A DNA stretch of 35,273 bases from an uncultured Lachnospiraceae bacterium (GTDB lineage: Bacteria > Bacillota > Clostridia > Lachnospirales > Lachnospiraceae), in assembly GCA_910589385.1 (NCBI GenBank), contig CAJUTU010000036.1, forward strand, positions 1 through 35,273, written 5' to 3'. Both the position numbers and the translations under genes were made by a program. Under the pieces are notes generated by a model. The model saw only the letters and a list, made by a program, of their open reading frames with translations. It searched no databases and was not told where the DNA came from. Positions 14,145-22,524 of the stretch are shown here, piece after piece; within the stretch, counting starts at the first letter, position 1, and each line of letters starts with the position of its first letter.

Positions 14145-15506
14145 CTATTCATCTGTATTTTCCGTCGAAGCCACAGCGATTGCTTCCAGTTTTTCTTTTG
14201 CCTCGGCCGCATTATCACTGTCGGGGTATAATTCATTGACCCGCTTTAAATACGTGGTTGCTGATTCTGAATCTCCGCTTTCCAGATAAGCGTTTCCCAG
14301 GCTCAGCAGTGCACCGCCGTCATCGTAAGACTCATCCATCCTGATAACCTGCAAAAGATTTTCAATGGCTGTCTCGTAATTTGCCACGTTCAATGAAGCA
14401 ATACCAGAATCATATTTTATACTGCAGGCCGCAGGATACACATCTTCTGTCAGGCTGTCAAATTCACTCTGGCCGTTTTCCCCAAGAGATGCCCGGTTAA
14501 TATTCAAAAGAGTATCGGCAACCATATCCTCAGAATAATTTCCTGAATGATACTGCTCAGACGCCATCATCAGATTTTCATAACTGTCTGCCGTCACAGC
14601 CGCTGTCTGGACGGCCTCCTCAGAATCCGCGCTGTCCGCCCGGTAGCTGTCCAAAGTCCTGGTTAATGCACTGATCTGCGCCTCCATCGCATTAATCCGC
14701 TGGCTATATTCAATGGTTTCCTTATTCCGCTTGTCCGTCTTGGACTTATCCACCGCCGGCACCACCAGATACCAGACAATTGCCGCACCGATGGCAACCC
14801 CTAATACAATGTTCATAACAGTAAATCTTCCTGCCAATTCCTTGATCATACGGTGGGCTGGCTGAATGATGGTCTCGTTGCCCAGACTATATTCAATCGT
14901 CTCTTTCTTCTTTTTCTTCCTTTTTGTCCCCTTATTTCCCTGCTTATTCGATTTTTTTCCCCGGACCTGGGTAAGCTCATGCATATAGCGAAGGGTGGTC
15001 TCATTGGTCGTATCCAGCTTTCTTGCAGTGGTAAGCACCTGTTTTGCTTTTGCATACTGCCTTGTATGCAGGTAAAGCAGTGCCAGAAGCTGATGGGCTT
15101 TCAGAAATGCAGGATGGGCAGCAGTCACCTTTTTCAGCTGGATGATCGCCATATCCTCCCCATTCTGCTGACAGTAAATGAGACACTGGTTATACCGTTT
15201 TACTGCCTGATTAACAATTTCTAACTCCCTGGCTGAGCGCTGGATGTTCCGAATATATCCATTGGCCATATTATCTCTTGGACGCAGATTCTTGCTGATG
15301 ATCCACTCAGTCAGCGCCTCCACAACCTCTCCCCTGCCGTAATAAACCAGGCCAAGAAGATTCCGCGCCATAATATTGTCCCGGTTATACTGCAGGCTGC
15401 GCCGCAGTGACTGAATTGCGCCAGACATGTCGCGTATCCGGGCTTTTTCCAATCCATCATTATACCAGGCGTTAGACTGGCGGATGATTTTCTTCGTATA
15501 GTCCAT
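14145..15506 (-). CDS. Membrane-anchored TPR protein
   Basis: Protein of 453 residues. A cytoplasmic N-terminal TPR array (about 1-180) is followed by a very basic linker (about 183-202, with runs of Lys) and one membrane helix near 231-251 (MNIVLGVAIGAAIVWYLVV). Then come a short coiled coil (about 260-290), a polar Ser/Ala-rich stretch and a second pair of TPR-like repeats (about 365-445). The build suggests a scaffold linking the cytoplasm to the cell exterior. I cannot name its partner. I chose ATG 15506; a TTG three bases earlier is possible. It is the last gene of the probable valS-ltaS-like-folC operon, just before the spoIIA operon. Confidence 0.85.
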   Translation of the reverse strand: MDYTKKIIRQSNAWYNDGLEKARIRDMSGAIQSLRRSLQYNRDNIMARNLLGLVYYGRGEVVEALTEWIISKNLRPRDNMANGYIRNIQRSARELEIVNQAVKRYNQCLIYCQQNGEDMAIIQLKKVTAAHPAFLKAHQLLALLYLHTRQYAKAKQVLTTARKLDTTNETTLRYMHELTQVRGKKSNKQGNKGTKRKKKKKETIEYSLGNETIIQPAHRMIKELAGRFTVMNIVLGVAIGAAIVWYLVVPAVDKSKTDKRNKETIEYSQRINAMEAQISALTRTLDSYRADSADSEEAVQTAAVTADSYENLMMASEQYHSGNYSEDMVADTLLNINRASLGENGQSEFDSLTEDVYPAACSIKYDSGIASLNVANYETAIENLLQVIRMDESYDDGGALLSLGNAYLESGDSESATTYLKRVNELYPDSDNAAEAKEKLEAIAVASTENTDE

Positions 15507-15526
15507 CAAACTTCACCATTTTCTTT

Positions 15527-15661
15527 CTATTTCTTCTGCTCCATCACCTGTTTTAACAAATCTGACACATCCGACAGATCCTCCTGATAGACAGCATCCT
15601 CAATATCTTCCACTTCCAGGCTCGGTTTGAATTTCTTCAGTTCTTCTTCAAAATTTAACAT
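15527..15661 (-). CDS. 44-residue acidic protein overlapping the folC stop
   Basis: Small hydrophilic protein (begins MLNFEEELKKFKPSLEVEDIE, with one residue omitted at the end of that stretch elsewhere). It is helical and acidic and ends SDLLKQVMEQKK. The ATG at 15661 overlaps the folC TAA by seven bases, and the gene ends 20 bp before the TPR gene, so it looks translationally coupled and part of the operon. The frame stays open further up inside folC, but that part is an antisense-of-frame shadow. No known family recognised; similar short acidic ORFs between folC and TPR genes could be checked by synteny. Confidence 0.65.
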   Translation of the reverse strand: MLNFEEELKKFKPSLEVEDIEDAVYQEDLSDVSDLLKQVMEQKK

Positions 15662-16947
15662 ATGCCTTCCTCCTCTACCATCGCTTTCAGCATACCGGCC
15701 AGATAAAGGGAACCCAGACAATAGATCCTCCTGCCCTCCTGATGAATCCGTAGGTAATCCCATGCATCCATAAATGAATCCCGGACCACAACCGGCTGCC
15801 TGGTATATCTGGCAAATACCTCTGCCAGGCTCCTGGCATCTGCCGCCCGGCTGTTTGGAATCTCTGTCACTACATAATAGTCCGCATCCAGATTCCTACA
15901 GAGACAGGCAGCCATCCCTTCATAGTCTTTATCCTGCATGGCAGAGAACAGCACTGCCTTGCGATGCTGCCCCTGCGCTTTCACACTCTCTGCAAAACGC
16001 TCCATCGCACTGGCATTATGTGCGCCGTCTATATAGATCCCCGGCAGTATTTCTTCCATGCGCCCTTCCCACGTAACCTGGGCAAGGGCATTTCTCCACA
16101 TGCCGGGCCGGCCGCTCTCTCCGAAAAGATGCTGCATCACTTCCAATGCAAGCATCGCATTCTCTGCCTGATATAAACCTGTATTATGGAGAAGCCATGG
16201 TGTATTTCCATAATACGCATTTGTACAGGAAAATGCAATATTTTTATGTTCGATTCTCAGATTTTCGAACGCATTTTTCCCAATTTTTTTACAGGAAATT
16301 TCAAGCTGCGCCGCACGTTCTTCCAAGACATGATCCGAAATATCCGTGCTTTCAAAATAAAATACCGGAACCTGCGGTTTCAAGATCCCTGCTTTTTCCA
16401 AAGCAATTTTATCCAATGTATCCCCTAAGATTTCCATGTGGTCCATGCCGATTGAGGTAATCACAGAACAGACAGGATGTTCTACCACATTGGTGGCATC
16501 CAAACGGCCGCCTAATCCGGTTTCCAGCACTGCATATTCTACCCCTGTCTGGGCAAATGCAGTCACAGCCATCCCAAACAGCATCTCAAAAAAAGTGGGA
16601 TGCTGCCTGCCCTCATCCTCCATCCTCTGGACAGCCTCCATTACAGTTTGAAATACCTCCAAAAAGCTTGTATCAGTAATCGGCGTTCCATTGATCACGA
16701 TCCGCTCATTCACTTTCACCAAATGAGGAGAAATAAAAAGTCCTGTTGACTTCCCTTCCGCGCGCAGCATTGCATCCAGATAAGCGCAGACAGAGCCTTT
16801 GCCATTTGTCCCCGCCACATGGATGACACGAAAGCACTGTTCTGGATTTCCCAGGAAACGCAAAAATTCTTTTGTATGTTCTAAAGGGTTCTTTTTCGTA
16901 AACTTTGGGATTTCCAGTATATAATCAACTGCTTCCTGATATGTCAT
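15655..16947 (-). CDS. folC: Folylpolyglutamate synthase / dihydrofolate synthase
   Basis: Adds glutamate to folates (and to dihydropteroate) with ATP in the cytoplasm. It has 430 residues, the usual length. The Mur-ligase P-loop reads HVAGTNGKGSVCAYL at about 42-56. LETGLGGRLDATN, VITSIGMDHMEILG and IDGAHN are characteristic FolC segments. AAGGAG lies five bases before the ATG at 16947. It starts 16 bp after the LtaS-like gene. Confidence 0.96.
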   Translation of the reverse strand: MTYQEAVDYILEIPKFTKKNPLEHTKEFLRFLGNPEQCFRVIHVAGTNGKGSVCAYLDAMLRAEGKSTGLFISPHLVKVNERIVINGTPITDTSFLEVFQTVMEAVQRMEDEGRQHPTFFEMLFGMAVTAFAQTGVEYAVLETGLGGRLDATNVVEHPVCSVITSIGMDHMEILGDTLDKIALEKAGILKPQVPVFYFESTDISDHVLEERAAQLEISCKKIGKNAFENLRIEHKNIAFSCTNAYYGNTPWLLHNTGLYQAENAMLALEVMQHLFGESGRPGMWRNALAQVTWEGRMEEILPGIYIDGAHNASAMERFAESVKAQGQHRKAVLFSAMQDKDYEGMAACLCRNLDADYYVVTEIPNSRAADARSLAEVFARYTRQPVVVRDSFMDAWDYLRIHQEGRRIYCLGSLYLAGMLKAMVEEEGIC

Positions 16948-16963
16948 ACATTCTCCTTATATC

Positions 16964-19177
16964 CTACTCTCCCTCATCGTTTCCAATGAAAGCGTTTCGT
17001 CCGGTCTTCACTGTATTTGAATTTCTGGGAAGCGTCACCAGCCGCCCGTCTCTGTATTTATATTCCTTTGATGTCCTGAAAATAGTGTTGCTGGAGCCAA
17101 CCTGGGCTACCATGACAATATCGCCGTCCGCCAAAACAGAATTCTTCAAATCAATCCTGGTATTATTTAAAAAGGAGCTGGTCTGTTTTTCACCATTGAT
17201 ATATACTTTACTCTGCTTTGTAAAATTCTCTCCATACACACTGTATGTGCCGTCTAACTGTTCAACCAGATCGGTGATCATTGTATCTTTCACACCCATC
17301 ACCATATGGCCTGACGTGATCGGATTCCCTGCTTTTTCATATACATACTGCCTTCCATACAAAATATCATATTGCAGTAATTCCAGATCTGCCAGATAAT
17401 TTTTCGTCTGATGGCGCTGCTGGTGATAATTGAATACAGTCCCTGCATGGATATCCAGACGATCCAGCACCTCCGCCATAATCTGATACGCCGCATAGTT
17501 GCCGTCTTTTTTCTCCAAACCGATATTATCCCAGATCACATAATTGGTGTTATACAGATACCGGCTTTTCATATCCTTTGCCTGTAGATCCATGGTAGGA
17601 AGATGATCCCCATAGAATACAACTACGGACGGCTCTCCCCTGTTTTCGATTGCCTTTATCAGATCTCCGGCAAACTTGTCCATCTCATACACTTCGTTTA
17701 CATAATATTCCCACGCATTACGCCTGCCTGCATCCTCTACTCCACTGACGACGATCTCCGGGTTCTCGATCATTTTCTCTGTAGGATAGTCCCCATGGCC
17801 CTGGACACTGATGGCAAATACGAAATCCTGTCCCTCTGTCGTATCCATGGAATCCATGATATTGGGAATCAGGATATCATCAGTTGCCCACGCTTTTGGG
17901 GTAGTGCGTAGGATATTCATAAACTCCTTGCTTGTATAATGGTCAAACCCCATATGGTTAAAGACCTGTGCCCGGCTATAGAAATTCCCACCGTTATTGT
18001 GGAGCGCCTCGGCTCCGTAACCCAAATCCGTCAAAGCCGTTGCAGCACTTTCCAGCAGTTTCGTCTTCGCATAAGTTTTATACGGATATTCCCCCGGCCC
18101 AAAGAAACGCATACTCATACCCGTCAGAACTTCAAATTCCGTATTTGCCGTGCCCGCGCCTACAGAAGGCACTTTAAAATACCCACTGGAATATTCTTTA
18201 TACATTGCCCGCAAATTTGGAATCGGATCCTCTGAAAACTGCAGCCACTCAACCTCGGTCGGATCAAAATAGGATTCAAGCTGGACAAACACAATATTCG
18301 GCAGTTCGTCCTCTGCCTTTCCTGTCGAGTTTTCCGCGATCGCTCCATCATTACTGATCGCCTTCATAGTCTCCTCACTGTACCCGGCAGGTTCCGAGAT
18401 ACCGGTATTAAAAATACTGGCTGTAAAGCAATAGGGAAAACCATAATCCTCATAGGCAAACGCAATATTTCCAAAATAATTCGAAATCACCCGATTCTCG
18501 ATTGCCACATCTGCCAGAAAAATATATGCCCCAATCCAGCATCCGGTCCCTATAAGAGCCAGCACCCGGTGCATCTTTCCGGTAAACTGTCCGCCCCGTC
18601 TCCACATGGAAACTACCCAGAGGATCACAGCCCCAATCCCCACGATCAGCAGACATAGTTCAAACGTCGAAAAATAATTTGTAGTCAGGGAAAGCGCATC
18701 CGAGAGCACTTTTAAATCCTGGGCGTTAAAAGGGGTCACACGCTTGATAAGCAGATACCCGTTGCATGCACCGAGGAACAGCCAGAATACACTGAGCAGT
18801 ATCCTGGCAAATACTCTCCGCCTTACAAGATAAACGATAGAAAATGTGGCAAAGATCAAAAAGGCGTTGAACAGGAAAACTTTTGGTGTCCCTGTCATAT
18901 AATCCCATGCCTTAAAAATGGAATGCCGTGAGATTGCCTCTATAAAAAAATTCAGTACACACGCCAAAAGATAGTGGAACACAAGGGAGAACCAGTTCAT
19001 GAAGCGGTAGACCGGTGCCATCTTCCTCGCAAATTTTGTATTACGCCGCTCTTCCAGTATCCTTGCACGGCGCTCACGCTTTGCTTTCCATCGTGCTTTG
19101 AGGTCTTCTACTTTTAAATTTTTCATCTTTTGAAAGAAGCCTCTGAAATCCGGCTTCTTAATCTGAACCTTTTTCAT
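16964..19177 (-). CDS. LTA synthase family membrane sulfatase-fold protein
   Basis: Polytopic membrane enzyme of 737 residues. A very basic N-terminal tail (about 1-55) is followed by five membrane helices (about 60-230). The extracellular alkaline-phosphatase-like domain holds IVFVQLESYFDP (metal ligand Glu), the nucleophile Thr in GAGTANTEFEVLTG, QGHGDYP and FYGDHLP. The last 110 residues form an extra beta-rich domain. Family members polymerise or transfer glycerol phosphate to cell-surface polymers; the exact substrate is unknown. The start ATG at 19177 is preceded by GGGAGAGAGG. A 15-bp hairpin lies 22 bp upstream. The location between valS and folC suggests co-transcription. Confidence 0.9.
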   Translation of the reverse strand: MKKVQIKKPDFRGFFQKMKNLKVEDLKARWKAKRERRARILEERRNTKFARKMAPVYRFMNWFSLVFHYLLACVLNFFIEAISRHSIFKAWDYMTGTPKVFLFNAFLIFATFSIVYLVRRRVFARILLSVFWLFLGACNGYLLIKRVTPFNAQDLKVLSDALSLTTNYFSTFELCLLIVGIGAVILWVVSMWRRGGQFTGKMHRVLALIGTGCWIGAYIFLADVAIENRVISNYFGNIAFAYEDYGFPYCFTASIFNTGISEPAGYSEETMKAISNDGAIAENSTGKAEDELPNIVFVQLESYFDPTEVEWLQFSEDPIPNLRAMYKEYSSGYFKVPSVGAGTANTEFEVLTGMSMRFFGPGEYPYKTYAKTKLLESAATALTDLGYGAEALHNNGGNFYSRAQVFNHMGFDHYTSKEFMNILRTTPKAWATDDILIPNIMDSMDTTEGQDFVFAISVQGHGDYPTEKMIENPEIVVSGVEDAGRRNAWEYYVNEVYEMDKFAGDLIKAIENRGEPSVVVFYGDHLPTMDLQAKDMKSRYLYNTNYVIWDNIGLEKKDGNYAAYQIMAEVLDRLDIHAGTVFNYHQQRHQTKNYLADLELLQYDILYGRQYVYEKAGNPITSGHMVMGVKDTMITDLVEQLDGTYSVYGENFTKQSKVYINGEKQTSSFLNNTRIDLKNSVLADGDIVMVAQVGSSNTIFRTSKEYKYRDGRLVTLPRNSNTVKTGRNAFIGNDEGE

Positions 19178-19198
19178 TTTAACCTCTCTCCCTTGTAT

Positions 19199-19240
19199 AT
19201 ACAGGCAATCAATCAGAAGATGCAAATTGATTGCCTGTAT
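19199..19240. repeat. Perfect 15-bp inverted repeat before the LtaS-like gene
   Basis: ATACAGGCAATCAAT (19199-19213) and ATTGATTGCCTGTAT (19226-19240) flank a 12-base loop in the valS to LtaS-like gap, 22 bp before the start codon and next to the ribosome binding site. There is no U tract on the minus strand, so a plain terminator is unlikely. mRNA processing, translation control or a protein-binding operator are options. Confidence 0.75.
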
Positions 19241-19289
19241 GCCCTTTTTCTGTTCCTTTTCAACAAACCTACATCACTAATTTGTTATT

Positions 19290-21941
19290 TTATACTTTTT
19301 TCAGCCCAGCCATCCGCTCCTGCACCTGCGCAAGCATCTGTGTATATTTTTCCAGTTTCTCCTTTTCTTCCTGTACCTTTTTTTCCGGTGCCTTACTCAG
19401 GAACTTCTCATTAGACAGCATACCCTTTGCCCTTGCGATTTCCTTTGTCAGCTTCTCTTCCTCTTTTGTAAGCCGCTCCATCTCCTGCTCAAAATCAACC
19501 AGGTCTTCCAGCGGCAGATATACGGTTGCTCCCGGGACTACGATTGACACTGCATCCTCTGCAATTTCTTTCTTTTCATAATGAAGGATAATATCATTTG
19601 CCAGCATCAGCGGCTTTGCAGATTCCTTAAGCACCTCAATCCCACTTAACAGATTCCGGTTCTGGCTTACAATAAACACTTTCGTCCTGCGGTTGTTTGG
19701 TACATTCATCTCTGCACGCATGTTACGTATACCACGGATGATCTCCTTCATATTCCCCATCACTTCTTCCGCCATCGGGAACTCCCAATCTTCACGGTAC
19801 ACCGGCCAGGAAGAGATCATCAGGGATTCCTCCTCCGGCGCCAGTGCGCCGTAGATTTCTTCTGTAATAAACGGCATAAACGGATGCAGCAGTTTCAATG
19901 CCTGCCCCAATACGGTCTTCAAAGTCCACAGGGCACATTTTGCAGACTGAGAATCCGCCTCTGCATGGTAGATCCGGTATTTTGCCAGTTCCACATACCA
20001 GTCGCAGAATTCGTCCCAGACAAAGTCATAGACCTTCTGAACTGCAATTCCGAGCTCATACTTATCCATGTTCTCGGTTACATCTTTTGCTAGCCTATTG
20101 ACCTTTGACAAAATCCAGCGGTCCGCAGGCTTCAGCAGAAAGTCTTCCGGTTCCTCTATGATATTTTCTTTCATGTTCATCAAAATGAACCGAGATGCAT
20201 TCCATACCTTATTCGCAAAATTCCGGCTTGCTTCCACTCTTTCATTGGAGAAACGCATATCATTTCCCGGCGCATTTCCGGTTACAAGTGTCAGACGGAG
20301 CGCATCTGCGCCGTACTGGTCGATGATCTCCAGCGGGTCGATTCCATTTCCCAGGGATTTGCTCATCTTACGCCCCTGGGCATCCCGCACCAGTCCATGA
20401 ATGAGTACAGTGTGGAACGGAGATTTCCCGGTGTGCTCAAGGCCGGAAAATACCATACGGATCACCCAGAAAAAGATGATATCATAACCTGTTACAAGCA
20501 CATCGGTCGGATAGAAATAATCTAAGTCCTCTGTCTTTTGAGGCCATCCCAGCGTCGAGAAAGGCCATAACGCGGAACTAAACCAGGTGTCCAGCGTATC
20601 CTCATCCTGTGTGAAATGCGTACATCCGCAGTGAGGACATTTTTCCGGCATTTCCCTTGCAACGACAAATTCTCCACACTCGTCGCAGTAATATGCAGGA
20701 ATCCGGTGTCCCCACCAGATCTGCCGCGAGATGCACCAGTCTTTGATGTTTTCCAGCCAGTGCAGGTAGATCTTGTTAAAACGCTCCGGCACAAATTTCA
20801 ATTCACCTGTATGCAGCGCTTCGATCGCAGGCTTTGCCAGTTCCTCCATCTTTACAAACCACTGCTGCTTGATCAGCGGCTCTACCGTCGTCCCACAGCG
20901 GTCATGGGTTCCTACGTTATGGGAATGAGGCTCTACTTTTACCAGATAGCCCTGTTCTTCCAAGTCTTTTACAATGGCTTTTCTGGCTTCATAACGCTCC
21001 ATGCCTGCATACTTGCCGCCACGTTCATTGATAGTGGCATCGTCATTCATGATATTGATCTCTTCCAGATCATGCCGCTTTCCAACCTCAAAGTCATTGG
21101 GGTCATGGGCCGGTGTGATCTTCACCGCGCCGGTTCCAAATTCTTTATCTACATAAAAGTCTGCCACAATCGGAATTTCCCGGTTTATCAATGGAAGCAT
21201 GACTGTTTTGCCAACAATATCTTTGTACCGCTCATCTTCCGGGTGTACCGCAATAGCAGTATCGCCAAGCATGGTCTCTGGACGGGTGGTCGCAATCTCC
21301 AGAAAATCCTGCGTACCTACGATCGGATACTTAATATGCCAGAAATGTCCGCCCTGCTCTTCATGCTCCACCTCTGCGTCAGACAGAGAAGTCTTACATA
21401 CCGGACACCAGTTGATGATCCGGGAGCCTTTATAAATATATCCCTTTTCGTATAAGCTGATAAATACTTCTTCTACAGCCTTGGAGCAGCCTTCATCCAT
21501 GGTAAACCGCTCTCTGTCCCAGTCACAGGAAATCCCCATCTTCTTCAACTGGTTTTCGATCGTCCCTGCATACTCCTCTTTCCACTGCCAGGTGCGCTTG
21601 AGGAAACCCTCCCGGCCCAGTTCTTTTTTGTCGATTCCTTCTGACTTTAACTGGTTCGTCACCTTAACTTCCGTGGAAATTGCCGCATGATCCGTCCCCG
21701 GCACCCACAGGGCGTTATATCCTTCCATCCTTTTATACCGGATCAAAATATCCTGTAATGTATTATCCAAAGCATGTCCCATGTGAAGCTTTCCGGTGAT
21801 ATTCGGAGGCGGCATGACGGTTGTAAACGGTCTCCTGTCACGATCCACCTCTGCGTGAAAATATTTGTTTTCACACCACTTCTCATACAGTTTTTCCTCA
21901 ATCTCCTTTGGATTATACGTTTTTGCCAGTTCCTTGCCCAT
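19290..21941 (-). CDS. valS: Valyl-tRNA synthetase
   Basis: Charges tRNA-Val. It has 883 residues, the usual length. The HIGH-type motif is in PPPNITGKLHMGHALDN (about 42-58) and the KMSKS motif is GRKMSKSLG. The editing domain and a Cys-rich insertion (YYCDECG...KCPHCGC) that looks like a zinc ribbon are present, and the C-terminus is a coiled-coil arm. AGGAGGAGG lies just before ATG 21941. The frame extends to 21998 without a site. Transcription is controlled by the T-box leader at 22085-22395. Confidence 0.97.
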   Translation of the reverse strand: MGKELAKTYNPKEIEEKLYEKWCENKYFHAEVDRDRRPFTTVMPPPNITGKLHMGHALDNTLQDILIRYKRMEGYNALWVPGTDHAAISTEVKVTNQLKSEGIDKKELGREGFLKRTWQWKEEYAGTIENQLKKMGISCDWDRERFTMDEGCSKAVEEVFISLYEKGYIYKGSRIINWCPVCKTSLSDAEVEHEEQGGHFWHIKYPIVGTQDFLEIATTRPETMLGDTAIAVHPEDERYKDIVGKTVMLPLINREIPIVADFYVDKEFGTGAVKITPAHDPNDFEVGKRHDLEEINIMNDDATINERGGKYAGMERYEARKAIVKDLEEQGYLVKVEPHSHNVGTHDRCGTTVEPLIKQQWFVKMEELAKPAIEALHTGELKFVPERFNKIYLHWLENIKDWCISRQIWWGHRIPAYYCDECGEFVVAREMPEKCPHCGCTHFTQDEDTLDTWFSSALWPFSTLGWPQKTEDLDYFYPTDVLVTGYDIIFFWVIRMVFSGLEHTGKSPFHTVLIHGLVRDAQGRKMSKSLGNGIDPLEIIDQYGADALRLTLVTGNAPGNDMRFSNERVEASRNFANKVWNASRFILMNMKENIIEEPEDFLLKPADRWILSKVNRLAKDVTENMDKYELGIAVQKVYDFVWDEFCDWYVELAKYRIYHAEADSQSAKCALWTLKTVLGQALKLLHPFMPFITEEIYGALAPEEESLMISSWPVYREDWEFPMAEEVMGNMKEIIRGIRNMRAEMNVPNNRRTKVFIVSQNRNLLSGIEVLKESAKPLMLANDIILHYEKKEIAEDAVSIVVPGATVYLPLEDLVDFEQEMERLTKEEEKLTKEIARAKGMLSNEKFLSKAPEKKVQEEKEKLEKYTQMLAQVQERMAGLKKV

Positions 21942-22084
21942 GATTTTCCTCCTCCTGATCTGTAACGGATCTGCAAAGCAGATTATAAATGCAGACAATT
22001 CCAGTACCTTTTTTCATACGATACTTTGTGCTGCCTGTTCGTTGTAGGTTTAGTACTTCACGGATTTTTCACAATTTTTGTATT

Positions 22085-22112
22085 AAAAAAGCCCTTTACT
22101 AATGTAAAGGGC
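22085..22112 (-). terminator. T-box terminator of the valS leader
   Basis: On the minus strand GCCCTTTAC pairs with GTAAAGGGC around a 4-base loop (22112-22091), followed by TTTTTT (22090-22085). It competes with the antiterminator just upstream. Confidence 0.9.
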
Positions 22113-22395
22113 GAATCAGTCTCCGCGGTACCACCTTAGTTCCTATACTTATGATGTGGCATAGAAAAACGAGATGTACCGCTTTTCCTGCCGCCCCATA
22201 ACATAACTCTTGGTTCTGTAACGTAAACCACCACGTGATGTCCTACTGGCGGAAATTCTTCCCGATTCAGACATCCGGTTCAAAAGCCACGTTCCATGAT
22301 CCTGATTCCCAAACTGCCTTCCAGCCAATGGGCGGTTCTCTCTGTGGGAAGTGATCATGTACTCTTCTTTCTCAGCACCATTAAAATTTTACAAA
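22085..22395 (-). promoter_or_regulatory. T-box riboswitch of valS
   Basis: The minus strand has the invariant T-box AAGGTGGTACCGCGG (22137-22123) followed by a terminator. Upstream, CATGATC and GATCATG form the upper part of stem I. The flanking AGTA and GAA make the loop-E motif of the specifier loop, and the codon after GAAC is GTG (22290-22288), valine, in agreement with valS downstream. Uncharged tRNA-Val should stabilise the antiterminator and allow read-through. Confidence 0.93.
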
Positions 22396-22423
22396 ATTGT
22401 TAACTTCAAATAAGCTAAGTAAT

Positions 22424-22452
22424 ATCATAGCTTTCAAAAACCTTTTTGTCAA
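22424..22452 (-). promoter_or_regulatory. Sigma-A promoter of the valS operon
   Basis: On the minus strand TTGACA (22452-22447), 17 bp, TATGAT (22429-22424). This is the best consensus match in the window, placed right before the T-box leader. Confidence 0.85.
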
Positions 22453-22524
22453 GCAGTTTTAAAAAGGTGTCCACTTTTTTAAATGATCCACAATCTCAGC
22501 TTTATAAGACTGTAGTTATCATCT

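Noticed and set aside
20616..21455. 279-codon plus-strand open frame
   Set aside because: Lies entirely antisense to the conserved core of valS; composition and lack of a ribosome site mark it as a shadow.
22149..22358. 69-codon frame inside the valS leader
   Set aside because: Fully contained in the T-box RNA structure.
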